Assembly (NCBI GenBank): GCA_900551295.1
Contig: URVJ01000012.1
Location: 1 to 64,000, forward strand
Direction of reading: 5' to 3'
Source: an uncultured Eubacteriales bacterium
GTDB taxonomy: Bacteria > Bacillota > Clostridia > Oscillospirales > CAG-382
DNA: 64,000 bases
Position 1 is the stretch's first letter. Each line of letters starts with the position of its first letter. The notes under the pieces were generated by a model, which had not been told where the DNA came from, searched no databases, and was given only the letters and a program-made list of their open reading frames with translations. The position numbers were made by a program, and so were the translations under genes. This document shows positions 43,372-53,158 of the stretch, in pieces.

Positions 43372-43388
43372 ATTCATTCTTATAGAGT

Positions 43389-43417
43389 ATTATATCACAG
43401 ACAGCCGAAAAATGTCG
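43389..43417 (-). promoter_or_regulatory. agrB promoter with weak -35
   Basis: Minus strand TATAAT (43389-43394) with a 17-bp spacer to CGACAT (43412-43417), a poor -35 box (GCGACA at 18 bp is slightly better). A good -10 with a weak -35 next to direct repeats is typical of activator-dependent promoters. Confidence 0.65.
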
Positions 43418-43422
43418 CTTTT

Positions 43423-43460
43423 GGCACAACTAACACAAATAGCGGCACAACTAACACAAA
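43423..43460 (-). promoter_or_regulatory. Tandem direct repeats, candidate LytTR/VirR-type sites
   Basis: The 17-bp sequence GGCACAACTAACACAAA occurs at 43423-43439 and 43444-43460, exactly 21 bp apart (two helical turns). On the minus strand each reads TTTGTGTTAGTTGTGCC; AGTTGTGC fits the AGTTNTNC core of the C. perfringens VirR box (CCAGTTNTNCAC). The proximal copy ends 5 bp before the -35 position of the agrB promoter, the usual geometry for LytTR activators such as VirR and AgrA. Confidence 0.65.
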
Positions 43461-43632
43461 GCGTTTGATTTTTCGTTCCGTATTCTCACAAAAAGTCACA
43501 AATCGTTATATAAATTTTCCTCGGAATTTGCCGTTATCCATTATTTCCGGGAGATCTTCACGTTTCCTTTTGCCGTCAGCCGACGGAAAAAATCTGAGCG
43601 GCAAAAAAGACAGTTTATCTGTGGACCAAAAC

Positions 43633-43658
43633 AAAAAAGCCGGATTTCAAGTCCGGCT
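43633..43658 (-). terminator. Terminator of the P-type ATPase gene
   Basis: AGCCGG...CCGGCT stem (GCCGGACTTGAAATCCGGC on the minus strand) followed by six Ts, just after the ATPase stop codon. Confidence 0.87.
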
Positions 43659-43665
43659 CATTATA

Positions 43666-46110
43666 TTAACTTTGTGTGTTATTTTGCAGTAATTTTGCTT
43701 TTAGTTTCAGATATTTCAGCCGTACAAACTCAAAAGCAGCCGAGATATAATTCTGCACCGTCATCATAGGAAGAATAAGCAGCACCGTAAGAAGAACGCA
43801 GCCTATGTCAAGCCTTGATATATTGAAAAACTCAGGCAGCAATGCGATACACAGTATATACAGTGTTCCCATTGCCGAAAACAGAGTTATATGCCACGCG
43901 TTGAACGGCTTGCAGACCTTATAGAGCATCATATATCCGGCAGCGGAATAGACTATGCAGGCGACGGTCGACATCATCGCGTATTCTATGCCGAAAGACT
44001 GTGCGAACACAATAAGACATTCTACGAGAAACACCGCTGTAAGCGCAGTCGGAAACGCACGGTAAAGCACATTTCGCAGAAACTTTCCCTTTACAAGCTC
44101 CTTATTCGGTTCAAGCGCTAAGAAAAACGACGGTATTCCTATCATCATGCACGAGGCGAGCGAAATCTGAACGGGCTTTAACGGATAGTACGACACGGTT
44201 ATTATTGAAAGCAGCGTCATAAAGAAAGAAAAAATATTCTTGACCAAGAACATTGACGCCGTTCTTTCTATATTATTTATAACGCGTCTGCCCTCATCTA
44301 CAACGTGCGGCATACTCGAAAAATCGGAATTTACAAGCACCATATCCGAGACGTTTGCCGCGGCTTTGCTGCCCGATGCCATAGCCACGCTGCAATCTGC
44401 GTCCTTGAGTGCGAGAACGTCGTTTACTCCGTCGCCTGTCATTGCAACGGTATGCTTATTCTTTTTTAGCGCGCGTATTATCAGCCTTTTCTGTTCGGGA
44501 CTTACCCTGCCGAACACGGTACATTCAAGAGTTTTTGCAAAAGTCAGTTCTTCGTCCGAAAGCTTTGACGCGTCAACGTACTTATCGGCATTCGGGATAC
44601 CTGCCTTTGCCGCAACGGCCGCAACAGCCGCCGGATTATCTCCCGAAATAACCTTGACGTTTACTCCCTGCGAGGCAAAATATGAAAAAGTCTGCGCCGC
44701 GCTCTGTCTTATCGGGTTTGACAGCACCGCAAACAGCAGCGGTTCTATTTTAACATTGCAGCCGTTTTCCGAAAGAACGCTGTCCGAATCTTCGCCGCCA
44801 AATACCTTGCCGAAAGCAAGCACGCGTTTACCGCACGAAATATATTCCGAAATTCTCCCGTCATACTGCGAAAAATCACTTCCCAGCAGCATTTCAGGCG
44901 CGCCGAAAACATAGGTATTTCCGTCGTCAAGGCTGCACGCGCTGTATTTTGTAAGAGATGAAAACTCTTTCTTTCGCACTGCTTTGCCAAACGGCTTTAT
45001 ATCATTTTGTACAAAATAATTCGTAACAGCGTCGGAGGTCACGTTCTGCGTTTCCATTGCCGAAACAAGGCTGCAAAGCTTTTGCAGTGCGCCGCTCTGA
45101 TCTTGACACACCGGTACTATCTCATCAAGCGCCATTTCAGGCTCGGTTATGGTTCCGGTCTTATCTACGCATATAACGTCTACCCTTGCAAGGCTCTCTA
45201 TACACTTCATGTCGTGAACCAGCGTTCCGCCCTTTGCAAGTCTTATTGTGCTTGCGGCAAGCGCTACGCTTGTAAGCAGATACAATCCCTCGGGTATCAT
45301 GCCTATCGACGAGGCGACGGCGTTCTCCACGCTTTCCTTTACCGAAAGTCCGAGCGTTGCGTGCTGATTGAAATACATTATCAGCGCAAACGGGATTATG
45401 ATTATGCCTATTGCCATTATGAGTATATTAAGCGAACGCATCATTCCGGGACGGGTGCGTTTTTTGGTCTTTTTCGCGTCGGACATCAGTCTTGAGGCAA
45501 AGGATTCATCGCCCACGGCGTCAAGTCTTGCGCGGCACTTTCCCGACACTGCAAAGCTTCCCGAAAGCAGTCTGTCGCCGGTTACTTTCTTTATCTCGTC
45601 CGCCTCTCCCGTGACAAGCGACTCGTTTACGAAAATCTCTCCGCTTACAACAACCGCATCGGCAGGTATCTGATCGCCGCTTTCAAGCTCTGTTATATCG
45701 TCGAGTACAAGATCTTCGCTGTTTACCGTCATCTTTACGCCGCCGCGTATAACATTACTTGTCGGACACGCCATAAGGTTAAGCTTGTCGAGCATTTTCC
45801 GCGAACGCAGTTCCTGCACTATGCCTATTACGGTATTTGAAACCACAACGCCCAAAAAAGCCATATGATTATACGACCTCTGCCACAAAAGCACTGCGGC
45901 AAACACAAAGAAAATTATATTGAAATAGGTAAACACATTCTTTGTTATTATTTTTGCCGTGCTGTGACGGTTATCGGACGATGTTTTATTCGTAAGGTTC
46001 TGCGCCTGTCTTTCGCTCACCTTTTCCGCGTCAAGTCCGTATTCCGGATCGGGCGTATAACGGTACACCGTATATTCGGCTTTGGGATTTCTTTGTTTTT
46101 TATTTAACAC
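43666..46110 (-). CDS. Cation-translocating P-type ATPase (CtpE-like, HAD-IC)
   Basis: The 814-residue membrane ATPase carries the phosphorylation motif CVDKTGTIT near residue 310, the actuator loop SLVTGEADE near 165, MIPEGLYLL in the fourth membrane helix (a PEGL-type ion-site motif), and TGDGVNDVLALKDAD near 555. The arrangement is closest to the CtpE-like calcium or undefined-cation exporters of actinobacteria and Firmicutes; heavy-metal CPx motifs are absent. A GTG start follows AAAGGA. Its terminator is at 43633-43658, so agrB has its own promoter. Confidence 0.93.
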   Translation of the reverse strand: MLNKKQRNPKAEYTVYRYTPDPEYGLDAEKVSERQAQNLTNKTSSDNRHSTAKIITKNVFTYFNIIFFVFAAVLLWQRSYNHMAFLGVVVSNTVIGIVQELRSRKMLDKLNLMACPTSNVIRGGVKMTVNSEDLVLDDITELESGDQIPADAVVVSGEIFVNESLVTGEADEIKKVTGDRLLSGSFAVSGKCRARLDAVGDESFASRLMSDAKKTKKRTRPGMMRSLNILIMAIGIIIIPFALIMYFNQHATLGLSVKESVENAVASSIGMIPEGLYLLTSVALAASTIRLAKGGTLVHDMKCIESLARVDVICVDKTGTITEPEMALDEIVPVCQDQSGALQKLCSLVSAMETQNVTSDAVTNYFVQNDIKPFGKAVRKKEFSSLTKYSACSLDDGNTYVFGAPEMLLGSDFSQYDGRISEYISCGKRVLAFGKVFGGEDSDSVLSENGCNVKIEPLLFAVLSNPIRQSAAQTFSYFASQGVNVKVISGDNPAAVAAVAAKAGIPNADKYVDASKLSDEELTFAKTLECTVFGRVSPEQKRLIIRALKKNKHTVAMTGDGVNDVLALKDADCSVAMASGSKAAANVSDMVLVNSDFSSMPHVVDEGRRVINNIERTASMFLVKNIFSFFMTLLSIITVSYYPLKPVQISLASCMMIGIPSFFLALEPNKELVKGKFLRNVLYRAFPTALTAVFLVECLIVFAQSFGIEYAMMSTVACIVYSAAGYMMLYKVCKPFNAWHITLFSAMGTLYILCIALLPEFFNISRLDIGCVLLTVLLILPMMTVQNYISAAFEFVRLKYLKLKAKLLQNNTQS

Positions 46111-46241
46111 CTTTTCATTATCCTTTGGTTTACAATAATATACTCAGTATTTTAACACCGTTTTTGTCTTTGTAACATGAAAACTCACAAAATTTACAAA
46201 TTATTACAAATTGGCACTCTGTTCTTTTGCGCAAAGGAAAA

Positions 46242-46266
46242 CCCTGTCCGCTTTTGACAGACAGGG
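46242..46266 (-). terminator. Possible terminator of the DUF5107 gene
   Basis: CCCTGTC/GACAGGG is a 7-bp perfect stem with an 11-base loop, followed on the minus strand by TTTTCCTTT. It is about 90 bases downstream of the stop codon. Confidence 0.7.
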
Positions 46267-46357
46267 AAGGAGAGAGTAGAGCGATTTACTTGTTAAAGCA
46301 AATCTGTAATCACACATTTATATAATGCGTGGTTAGTCTGATTGAATTTTTCCGGGA

Positions 46358-49300
46358 TCACATCTCAGCCGTTTCCGATATTTTCCCGAACGCATATACC
46401 GCGAAGTTATCCGCGTCAAGCTCTGTGGCTTTTCTTATGCAGAGGTCAGCCTCGCCGTATTTTTCCATACCGTACAGGGCATATGCTTTAAGAATATTGC
46501 CGGCAACAAGGTTATTCTTTACAATATCAAGCTCGAACGGCATGGGGCTTGGCGAACCTACGCCGTAATATGTGCGCATATCGCAGTTATTTATGAGGCT
46601 ATCCGCGCTTTCTTGCATTTCGTCAAGGACTGCGTTTGCCTCGTCGTTCTTTCCGAGTTCTTTAAGCGCAAGCGCCCTGAACAGAGATATTTCCGATACT
46701 GCGGCTTTATATTCGGCTGCCTTTTCGAGGTCTGCCGTATATTTTTCCGTATTATTCTCGCGCTGTTCAAGTTTTGCAAGATAATAGTATATATGAGCTT
46801 CCTGATTGAAGAAGGTCTTTGCCTCGCCGTAGGATTTCGGCATATTTATACCGTCGTTATATATCTTTCTTGCCTCGTCAAGCTTTCCGTCCTTTACAAG
46901 CTCATTTGCATAGAGCACGTGCATCCAGGCGTGCTGTTTGGTGAGCTTTCCCTCTCCGCCTTCATAGATGTGGAAATGCTTTGATTTTGCCATATCTATT
47001 GCCTCTTTATACATTCCCTTCTGCGAAAGCAGAGTAAGCTTATCGAGATAGCAATCGTCGCGTCTGGAGAGGAGTTCGGGGTACTTATCGTACACTTCCA
47101 GTCTTTCATCGATAGAATGACCGCTGTTTTTAAGCAATTGTTCGTATTCAAGCAGCAGTCTCGGATCTTCGGGACGGTATTTCAGCGCCTTCTGCATACA
47201 TTCGAGCGCCTTATCCGGCATATAGGCTTTATCAAAGTAATAAAGCGAGAGATTTCTCCATGCCTTGCCGTGTTTTTCGTCAATTCTTACGCACTCATTC
47301 CAGAGTTGTGCAGCCTCGTCATAGCTGAACTTATCGTAAAACAGATTTCCGAGATAATAGCGCGCGTTTGCGGCATTTTTATCTTTATTCGCGGCGTATT
47401 CGAGCACGGCAATATCCGAAAGCTCCGACGGGAAACAATATCCCGTATCAAGCTTTTCGGCAGACCTGATATACTCGTCTTTTCCCGTAAGATATGCAAG
47501 ATAGTAGTTTACGAGAGGACTTGCCTTATCGGCAAATCCGAGAGCATAGACCGCGTCATCATTAAATCCGGCTTTCATATAATCTCTTGCGGTATCGAGC
47601 ATATTTTCTGCCTTTTTTGCAAACTGCGCGATCTTATCCGTTACGTTTTCATAGTGCGAATACTCGACAAGTGCAAGCACATCAAGCTTATCGTCGTTGA
47701 CGCCTTCAAGTGCGCTGCTCTGTGCAAGAGGACTACCGAGCTTTCTCAGAACCGCGCTCTTTAAATTCTCAGCCTTTGTATGTCCCTTATTAAGTCCCAA
47801 AGACTCGTCAAGCTTTTGCAGAGCCGAATCATAATCGCCGTTACGGCAGTCTATGCACGCAAGTTCATACATTGCGGCGCTTCTGTGAGCATAGTTCCAT
47901 GCCGCCATATACAAAACGTCATAAGCTTTGTCATATTCTCCGAGATATTCCAGCGCCACGCCTTTAAGATAGAGCGCCTCGGTGTCCGTCGGGTGCATAT
48001 TTCTGCTTGTAAGGCGCTCTATTGCCTTATCGCAGTATTTTACGCAGTCCTTAAACTTTCCGTTTTTAAGCGACAGACGCGCCATAGACGTGTTGCAGCG
48101 TATATCGCCGCCGTCTCTCTTTAAGCCTTCAAGGTAGTAATCTTCGGGCTTATAGTTATGCTGCTTATACTGTTCGAGATGATAGCCGTTGATATAAAGC
48201 TCCTCTACGGTCTTATACTCGCGGGGGCGTTTTACCGGTTTTCTTACCTCGATGGGCTGTTTTTTGCCGCGCTTATACGGCTTATATTCCACAAGCACCT
48301 TGCCGTCGGCAGAAGAAAGAGTTACGGTTATATTATGAATATCGGAAATTTCAGCGTCTATATACTTATGGTACGCTTTATCGGGCGACATATCGGTATT
48401 TTCCGAATAAACCGTCTTTTGTCCGTCGCGCACTTCAATTTTGCAATTTTCAAATACGCCCGTTACGTTAAATCCGACATACAGCTTATTATTGCGCTTT
48501 TCAACATTTACGCAGGCGTCAACAGTCGCGTTCTTTATCTCGCCTATCTCGCGCACGGGATACCAATACTGTTCAAATTCGCGCGTTTCATACGGTGCGA
48601 TCCATGTAAAGTCAGGCTGATTGTCAGTATACACGCCGGTCATAAGCTCGATATAAGGTCCGTTCTTATCGGTGAGGTTGGAGCACCACATATCTCCGAA
48701 ATCGCCTGTCCCCCAATGCCACATTTTCTTGCCGGGCGATATATGGTGGTTTGCAACGGTCGCTATACCTTTGCCGAGTCCCGTATCATATCCGCTTATA
48801 AAGTCCATATCCGACTGTCCCTGCGATATAAGATATGACGAGGGCACTTTTACGGCGTCGTAATGCGAAAGGTCGGTTCCTTTGCCGAAATTATACGGGC
48901 GCGCGGTCTTATATATACCCTTTGCTATGGGCCATTCGAGTACGGCGCGTCTGTCATGGTCGTTTACCCATTCACAGTCCGGCGGAAACACGGTGCGGTA
49001 ATTATTGTTTACGGGAACAGCGAGGTTTGCCCACCACATAAAAAGCTGCGGAAGGCTTGTTCTGTTATAAACGCGTACCTTTGCCTTTATGTAGCTTCTG
49101 CCTTTATCGAGCGTGATACCCGCCATGCCTTTCATTCTTCCGAAAGGCTCTACCTCGCCCGTCCAGACGGTCTTTCCGCCGTCGGGATTTTCTTCGCACA
49201 CCGCTTCAAGCGGCATAAATGTCGTAGGTCTGTGGTGCTGCGGCCAGTTAAACTCTATTCCGCCCGAGATCCAAGGTCCTGCAAGCCCGACAAGCGCAGG

Positions 49301-49600
49301 CTTTACAACTTCATTATAATAGATAAAATCATAATCTGACGTCTTATCGTATCCGCGGAGGATTTTTCCTCCGAGCTCCGGTGCCACAACGGTTTTTATG
49401 TACTCGTTTTCCAGTGTGAACACATTATATTCAACATCTGTTTTATTATCCGAAATTCCGTCGCAGTAAGGTATCGGGTACACGCGTCCCGACGCTCCCT
49501 GATAGGGTTTGTTTTCAAAAAACATGGGCAGTTCGTGCGCCTTCTGCGGTATATATGTCGGTATTCTCATACCGTGGTTTTTACATGTGACTTCTGACAT
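46358..49600 (-). CDS. DUF5107 and tetratricopeptide-repeat protein
   Basis: This 1080-residue protein combines an N-terminal beta-sandwich resembling DUF5107 (about 40-420; ENEYIKTVVAPELGGKILRGYD, GPWISGGIEFNWPQHHRPTT, GKKMWHWGTGDFGDMW) with a linker and a long helical C-terminal half (about 480-1070) made of tetratricopeptide-like repeats (for example CVKYCDKAIERL, EYDKAYDVLYMAAWNY). There is no signal peptide, so it is probably cytosolic. DUF5107 proteins occur with sugar-utilisation genes and the beta-sandwich resembles galactose-mutarotase-like domains; a carbohydrate role is inferred. It is divergent from the regulator at 49756. GGAGG precedes the ATG. Confidence 0.9.
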   Translation of the reverse strand: MSEVTCKNHGMRIPTYIPQKAHELPMFFENKPYQGASGRVYPIPYCDGISDNKTDVEYNVFTLENEYIKTVVAPELGGKILRGYDKTSDYDFIYYNEVVKPALVGLAGPWISGGIEFNWPQHHRPTTFMPLEAVCEENPDGGKTVWTGEVEPFGRMKGMAGITLDKGRSYIKAKVRVYNRTSLPQLFMWWANLAVPVNNNYRTVFPPDCEWVNDHDRRAVLEWPIAKGIYKTARPYNFGKGTDLSHYDAVKVPSSYLISQGQSDMDFISGYDTGLGKGIATVANHHISPGKKMWHWGTGDFGDMWCSNLTDKNGPYIELMTGVYTDNQPDFTWIAPYETREFEQYWYPVREIGEIKNATVDACVNVEKRNNKLYVGFNVTGVFENCKIEVRDGQKTVYSENTDMSPDKAYHKYIDAEISDIHNITVTLSSADGKVLVEYKPYKRGKKQPIEVRKPVKRPREYKTVEELYINGYHLEQYKQHNYKPEDYYLEGLKRDGGDIRCNTSMARLSLKNGKFKDCVKYCDKAIERLTSRNMHPTDTEALYLKGVALEYLGEYDKAYDVLYMAAWNYAHRSAAMYELACIDCRNGDYDSALQKLDESLGLNKGHTKAENLKSAVLRKLGSPLAQSSALEGVNDDKLDVLALVEYSHYENVTDKIAQFAKKAENMLDTARDYMKAGFNDDAVYALGFADKASPLVNYYLAYLTGKDEYIRSAEKLDTGYCFPSELSDIAVLEYAANKDKNAANARYYLGNLFYDKFSYDEAAQLWNECVRIDEKHGKAWRNLSLYYFDKAYMPDKALECMQKALKYRPEDPRLLLEYEQLLKNSGHSIDERLEVYDKYPELLSRRDDCYLDKLTLLSQKGMYKEAIDMAKSKHFHIYEGGEGKLTKQHAWMHVLYANELVKDGKLDEARKIYNDGINMPKSYGEAKTFFNQEAHIYYYLAKLEQRENNTEKYTADLEKAAEYKAAVSEISLFRALALKELGKNDEANAVLDEMQESADSLINNCDMRTYYGVGSPSPMPFELDIVKNNLVAGNILKAYALYGMEKYGEADLCIRKATELDADNFAVYAFGKISETAEM

Positions 49601-49755
49601 TTTTCTTTTGTGCCTCCGTTAATCTTTTTATATACAATATTTTAGCAGAACAAGCACAGATGCAACAGACTGAATATCGTGTAAAAAAACACGGAAAATT
49701 CTCATTGTCAAAACGCTTTTTGCGTGTTACAATATAAACATACTTCGGAAAGCGG

Positions 49756-50823
49756 GTGACTAAAACGGTATGCATTATAACAGAGCCGTCATACGGCAGC
49801 AGTATGTGGGGAAAAGTCATGGCGGAATCGTTAAAGGCTCAGCTTAAACAAAAACGTATTCCCTATGAAGAAAATCCGAAAGAAATAGGCGCGGACACCG
49901 AATGTGTGTTTCTTATCGCGTCGGACGAAGTATGGATAAAAAACAACATACGCCTCATCACGGGCACTGGATTTAAGACTGTTTTATTATGCAGCCGCCG
50001 TACCGAAATTCCGGGATATGTTTATAGCAGCGTCTATTCGGATATTTCGGGTTCGTTAAAGCACATGATCTCAAAATACTTTATTCCCGGCAAAACAAGA
50101 GCAGCGCTCTATGCCGTAAACCAAAGTTCGGCGTCGGACGCGGGAAAATTGAACGCTCTGCGCTGCTGCACGGGAGAATTTTTCGATTCGTTCACAACTA
50201 TCCTAAACGTCGGTTCTCTCGAAAAATGCTTTGAGGAATTCAAGCCCGCCGCGCACAAGACAGATCTATGCATTGCCTTTAACGACTTTGCGGCAATTTC
50301 GCTTGTGCGAAACATAAAGAAAAGCTGTCCCGAAATTTTGGGAAAACTCAAAATTATAAGCTTTGCGCAGACGCAGCTTTCATCATTTTACAGAGAATAT
50401 TTTGAAAGCATAGACACAAATTATGAAAGCTTCGGAAAGACCGCTGTCTATATTTATGAAAAGATAAAAAAGCACCCGTACATGACGGGTATTTCGATAG
50501 GCGTAGGCACATATCCCGAAAGCCAAGAAAAAAGCGCCGCCAAGGCTGTATGTCCCGACGGCACGACAGGTTCGGCATCATTCTATTCCGACAGCGAACT
50601 GCACTCTCTTTCAGCCGCCGAATGTTTCCTTAACACAAGCAACGAAACCGACAAGGAGATATTCCGTATGCTGTGTCAAGGCTTTACGCTCGAACAGACG
50701 GCGGAAAAGTGTTTTCTTACCGAAAGCGGCGTAAAATACCGCATAAAAAGGCTGGCATCGCTGTGCAAAGTCAACGGGCGTGACGAGCTTTGCAAGATAC
50801 TTATGCGTTGTGATATATTTTAA
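49756..50823 (+). CDS. Regulator with LacI-like sensor and C-terminal LuxR-type HTH
   Basis: The 355-residue protein has no N-terminal DNA-binding domain: residues 1-280 resemble a periplasmic-binding-protein/LacI-type sugar-sensing fold (VCIITEPSYGSSMWGKVMAE, DLCIAFNDFAAISLVRNIKK), and the last 60 residues form a GerE/LuxR-like helix-turn-helix (LCQGFTLEQTAEKCFLTESG then VKYRIKRLASLCKV). This order is unlike classical LacI proteins. The GTG at 49756 follows GGAAAG. It is divergent from the DUF5107 gene and overlaps the AraC gene tail-to-tail by 4 bases. A role as sugar-responsive regulator of the neighbouring genes is inferred. Confidence 0.8.
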   Translation: MTKTVCIITEPSYGSSMWGKVMAESLKAQLKQKRIPYEENPKEIGADTECVFLIASDEVWIKNNIRLITGTGFKTVLLCSRRTEIPGYVYSSVYSDISGSLKHMISKYFIPGKTRAALYAVNQSSASDAGKLNALRCCTGEFFDSFTTILNVGSLEKCFEEFKPAAHKTDLCIAFNDFAAISLVRNIKKSCPEILGKLKIISFAQTQLSSFYREYFESIDTNYESFGKTAVYIYEKIKKHPYMTGISIGVGTYPESQEKSAAKAVCPDGTTGSASFYSDSELHSLSAAECFLNTSNETDKEIFRMLCQGFTLEQTAEKCFLTESGVKYRIKRLASLCKVNGRDELCKILMRCDIF

Positions 50824-51653
50824 CCGTTACCGTTTCTCTTTGCATATTCGGAAGGACTTATTCCGGTATGTTTTTTGAAAAACCTGCTGAAATACAGCGG
50901 ATCGGAAAATCCGCACAAATAAGCCGCTTCCTTTACAGTCAGATCGGTATTTTTCAGAATTCTCATACATTCGCACATTCTTACGTCATTGTGATACTTA
51001 TGGAACGGCTGCCCTGTATATTTTTTAAAAAGGTGAAGAAACCTGTCTGTACTCACACCTGAATTTTTCGCAAAGATTTCAATGTCTATTTTTTCATTGT
51101 AGTGAGTATGAATATAGTCTTTAAGCGCACTAATTTGTATCTGCGCATCAATTGCCGGCTTTAACGAACGTGAAAGTTCAGTGATAAAGCATATAAGAAG
51201 CCCCGTACACTTTATTGCAGACAAATTATTTGCGTTTCGATATTCTCTGACAAGTGTTTCTGCACATTTAACTGTCTGAGCAGGACTTTTGCTTATATAC
51301 ACTCCGCTTTCAAGGAGGCATTCACGCATAATTTCCGAAACACGCGTTCCTGAAAAGTGAATCCAAAAAGAAACAGTTTTTTGAGGTGAACAATAAGTGT
51401 ATTTCTGTTTCTGTCCCGGATAATAAATTACAAATCCGTTTTTCTCTATAGTATATTCTTTGCCGTCAAACTCGGCAATGCATTCTCCCTCGGATATATA
51501 AAGAATGTGATAGTCCTTTCTGCCGCGTTCACGAATGTTAACAAACCGTTTTCCCGGATAAAGTACTGATTCTCCACAGCTGTTAAGTTCAAATTCAAAT
51601 TTTGATATTTTGTCGGTTGTATCACAGATATTTCCGTTATAAATACTCGTCAC
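50820..51653 (-). CDS. AraC family transcriptional regulator (divergent from GH4 gene)
   Basis: The 277-residue protein has a cupin sensor (about 30-130; YHILYISEGECIAEF, GFVIYYPGQKQKYTY) and a C-terminal AraC domain (IDIEIFAKNSGVSTDRFLHL and VKEAAYLCGFSDPLYFSRFF, ending GISPSEYAKR). A GTG at 51653 is chosen: GAGGTGACGAAA precedes it; GTG 51662 lies inside that site. The gene is divergent from the alpha-galactosidase gene with a 133-bp intergenic region, the same layout as MelR/MelA or RafR/MsmR-type loci, so it probably activates that gene in response to an alpha-galactoside. Confidence 0.93.
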   Translation of the reverse strand: MTSIYNGNICDTTDKISKFEFELNSCGESVLYPGKRFVNIRERGRKDYHILYISEGECIAEFDGKEYTIEKNGFVIYYPGQKQKYTYCSPQKTVSFWIHFSGTRVSEIMRECLLESGVYISKSPAQTVKCAETLVREYRNANNLSAIKCTGLLICFITELSRSLKPAIDAQIQISALKDYIHTHYNEKIDIEIFAKNSGVSTDRFLHLFKKYTGQPFHKYHNDVRMCECMRILKNTDLTVKEAAYLCGFSDPLYFSRFFKKHTGISPSEYAKRNGNG

Positions 51654-51786
51654 TTTCGTCACCTCAAAGTAATAATATCATATTTTGCCTGTTTTGTCCA
51701 TGCTTTTAACTGAAAAGTGTATTCACAGCCACACATTTTTGTGCTAAAATCTGTTTATAAAACAAACTCATGAGGAGGTACAAAAA

Positions 51787-53097
51787 ATGAAAATATCTTT
51801 TATAGGTGCCGGTTCGGTTCAGTTTACAAAAAGCTGTGTCAGAGATCTTCTGACATATCCTGCCTTTTCCGAATGCGAATTCGCACTAATGGACACAAAT
51901 ACGTATAACCTGGACAGAATTTCCGAAATATGCGAAAACATACTTAAGGTAATGAACTGTCCCAAAGCAAAAATTACCAAGACGACCGATCGCACGGAAG
52001 TTCTCAAAGGTGCTGACGGTGTTCTGTGTACCGTATTTAACGGAGACGTTGATATATGGCGTCACGAAATAGAAATACCCGCAAAATACGGTGTCGACAT
52101 AAACGTTGGAGACACAAGAAACGTTGCGGGAATATTCAGAGCTTTAAGAAACATTCCTCTTATGCTTGAAATTTGCCGTGACATAGAAAAATATTGTCCA
52201 AACGCAGTATTTCTCAACTATACAAACCCTATGTCCATGCTATGCGGCGCTATGCAGAAAAATTCTTCTGTCGAAGTCACAGGTCTTTGCCACAGCGTTC
52301 AGGGTACTGTAAGAATGCTTGCAGAGTGGCTGAAAATTCCTAAAAACGAAATTGTCTACAAGTGCATGGGTGTAAATCACCAAGCATTTTATACTATACT
52401 TGAGCACAACGGCGAAAGCCTTTACCCAAAACTGAGAGAACTATTGAAAACCCCCGAATACTATAACAAGGAAATGGTCCGCAACGAGATGTTCTTAAAG
52501 CTCGGTTATTATGTAACCGAATCCAGCGGTCACAATTCAGAATACAATCAGTGGTTCAGAAAGCGTCCCGATCTTTTGGAAAAATACTGCACACACGGAA
52601 CGGATTGGAACCCCGGACTTCACGCTTTTTCACTGAATCTTAGGCTTGAACGCAAAAATGACATTGAAAAGTATTACAATGAAGCGGCAGCTCAGACAAT
52701 TTCAACAGAAAAAAGTGATGAGTATGCTGCCGACATATTCAACGCACGTCTCGGCGACGGAAAGCCGTTTATATTCAACGGAAACGTGTTGAACCACGGC
52801 TCTATTCCGAATCTGCCTTATGATGCCTGCGTAGAAGTACCTGTGGTTGCAGACAGAATGGGGATTAAAACAACCATTGCCGGAGAATTGCCTGCACACC
52901 TTGCAATACTTGTAAACACAACAGCAAGAATTGAAAACCTTGTTGAAGAAGCCGCCGTTACCAAAAGCAAGGAAATGGTATATCAGGCAGTCTTCAACGA
53001 CCCGCTTACTTCAGCGGTTTGTTCGCTTGATGAAATTGTAAAGATGTGCGACGAGATATTTGAGAAGAACGTACATTACCTCGGAGACTACAAATAA
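51787..53097 (+). CDS. melA: Alpha-galactosidase, glycoside hydrolase family 4
   Basis: GH4 enzymes cleave alpha-glycosides by an NAD+/Mn2+-dependent redox-elimination mechanism. The 436-residue protein has the NAD loop IGAGSVQFT, INVGDTRNVAGIFRALRN, FLNYTNPMSM, GLCHSVQGT (metal-ligand Cys) and MGVNHQAFY (His ligand). In GH4 the CHSV signature is associated with alpha-galactosidases, versus CHEx, CHGx, CDMP or CNVP in other specificities. AGGAGG precedes the ATG. No dedicated transporter gene is adjacent, although an MsmK-like ATPase is encoded at 63055. Confidence 0.94.
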   Translation: MKISFIGAGSVQFTKSCVRDLLTYPAFSECEFALMDTNTYNLDRISEICENILKVMNCPKAKITKTTDRTEVLKGADGVLCTVFNGDVDIWRHEIEIPAKYGVDINVGDTRNVAGIFRALRNIPLMLEICRDIEKYCPNAVFLNYTNPMSMLCGAMQKNSSVEVTGLCHSVQGTVRMLAEWLKIPKNEIVYKCMGVNHQAFYTILEHNGESLYPKLRELLKTPEYYNKEMVRNEMFLKLGYYVTESSGHNSEYNQWFRKRPDLLEKYCTHGTDWNPGLHAFSLNLRLERKNDIEKYYNEAAAQTISTEKSDEYAADIFNARLGDGKPFIFNGNVLNHGSIPNLPYDACVEVPVVADRMGIKTTIAGELPAHLAILVNTTARIENLVEEAAVTKSKEMVYQAVFNDPLTSAVCSLDEIVKMCDEIFEKNVHYLGDYK

Positions 53098-53158
53098 CCT
53101 AATAATATCCGAAAATAAATATTGTCCGATGCCAGTTAAAGCATCGGACATTTTGCTT

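Noticed and set aside
43423..43460. The two GGCACAACTAACACAAA units as a CRISPR remnant
   Set aside because: Only two units, a 4-base spacer, no cas genes; the 21-bp spacing fits a protein-binding site better.
43461..43632. Short minus frame ending in MDNGKFRGKFI as a small gene upstream of agrB
   Set aside because: No ribosome site, about 30 codons, and no recognisable features.
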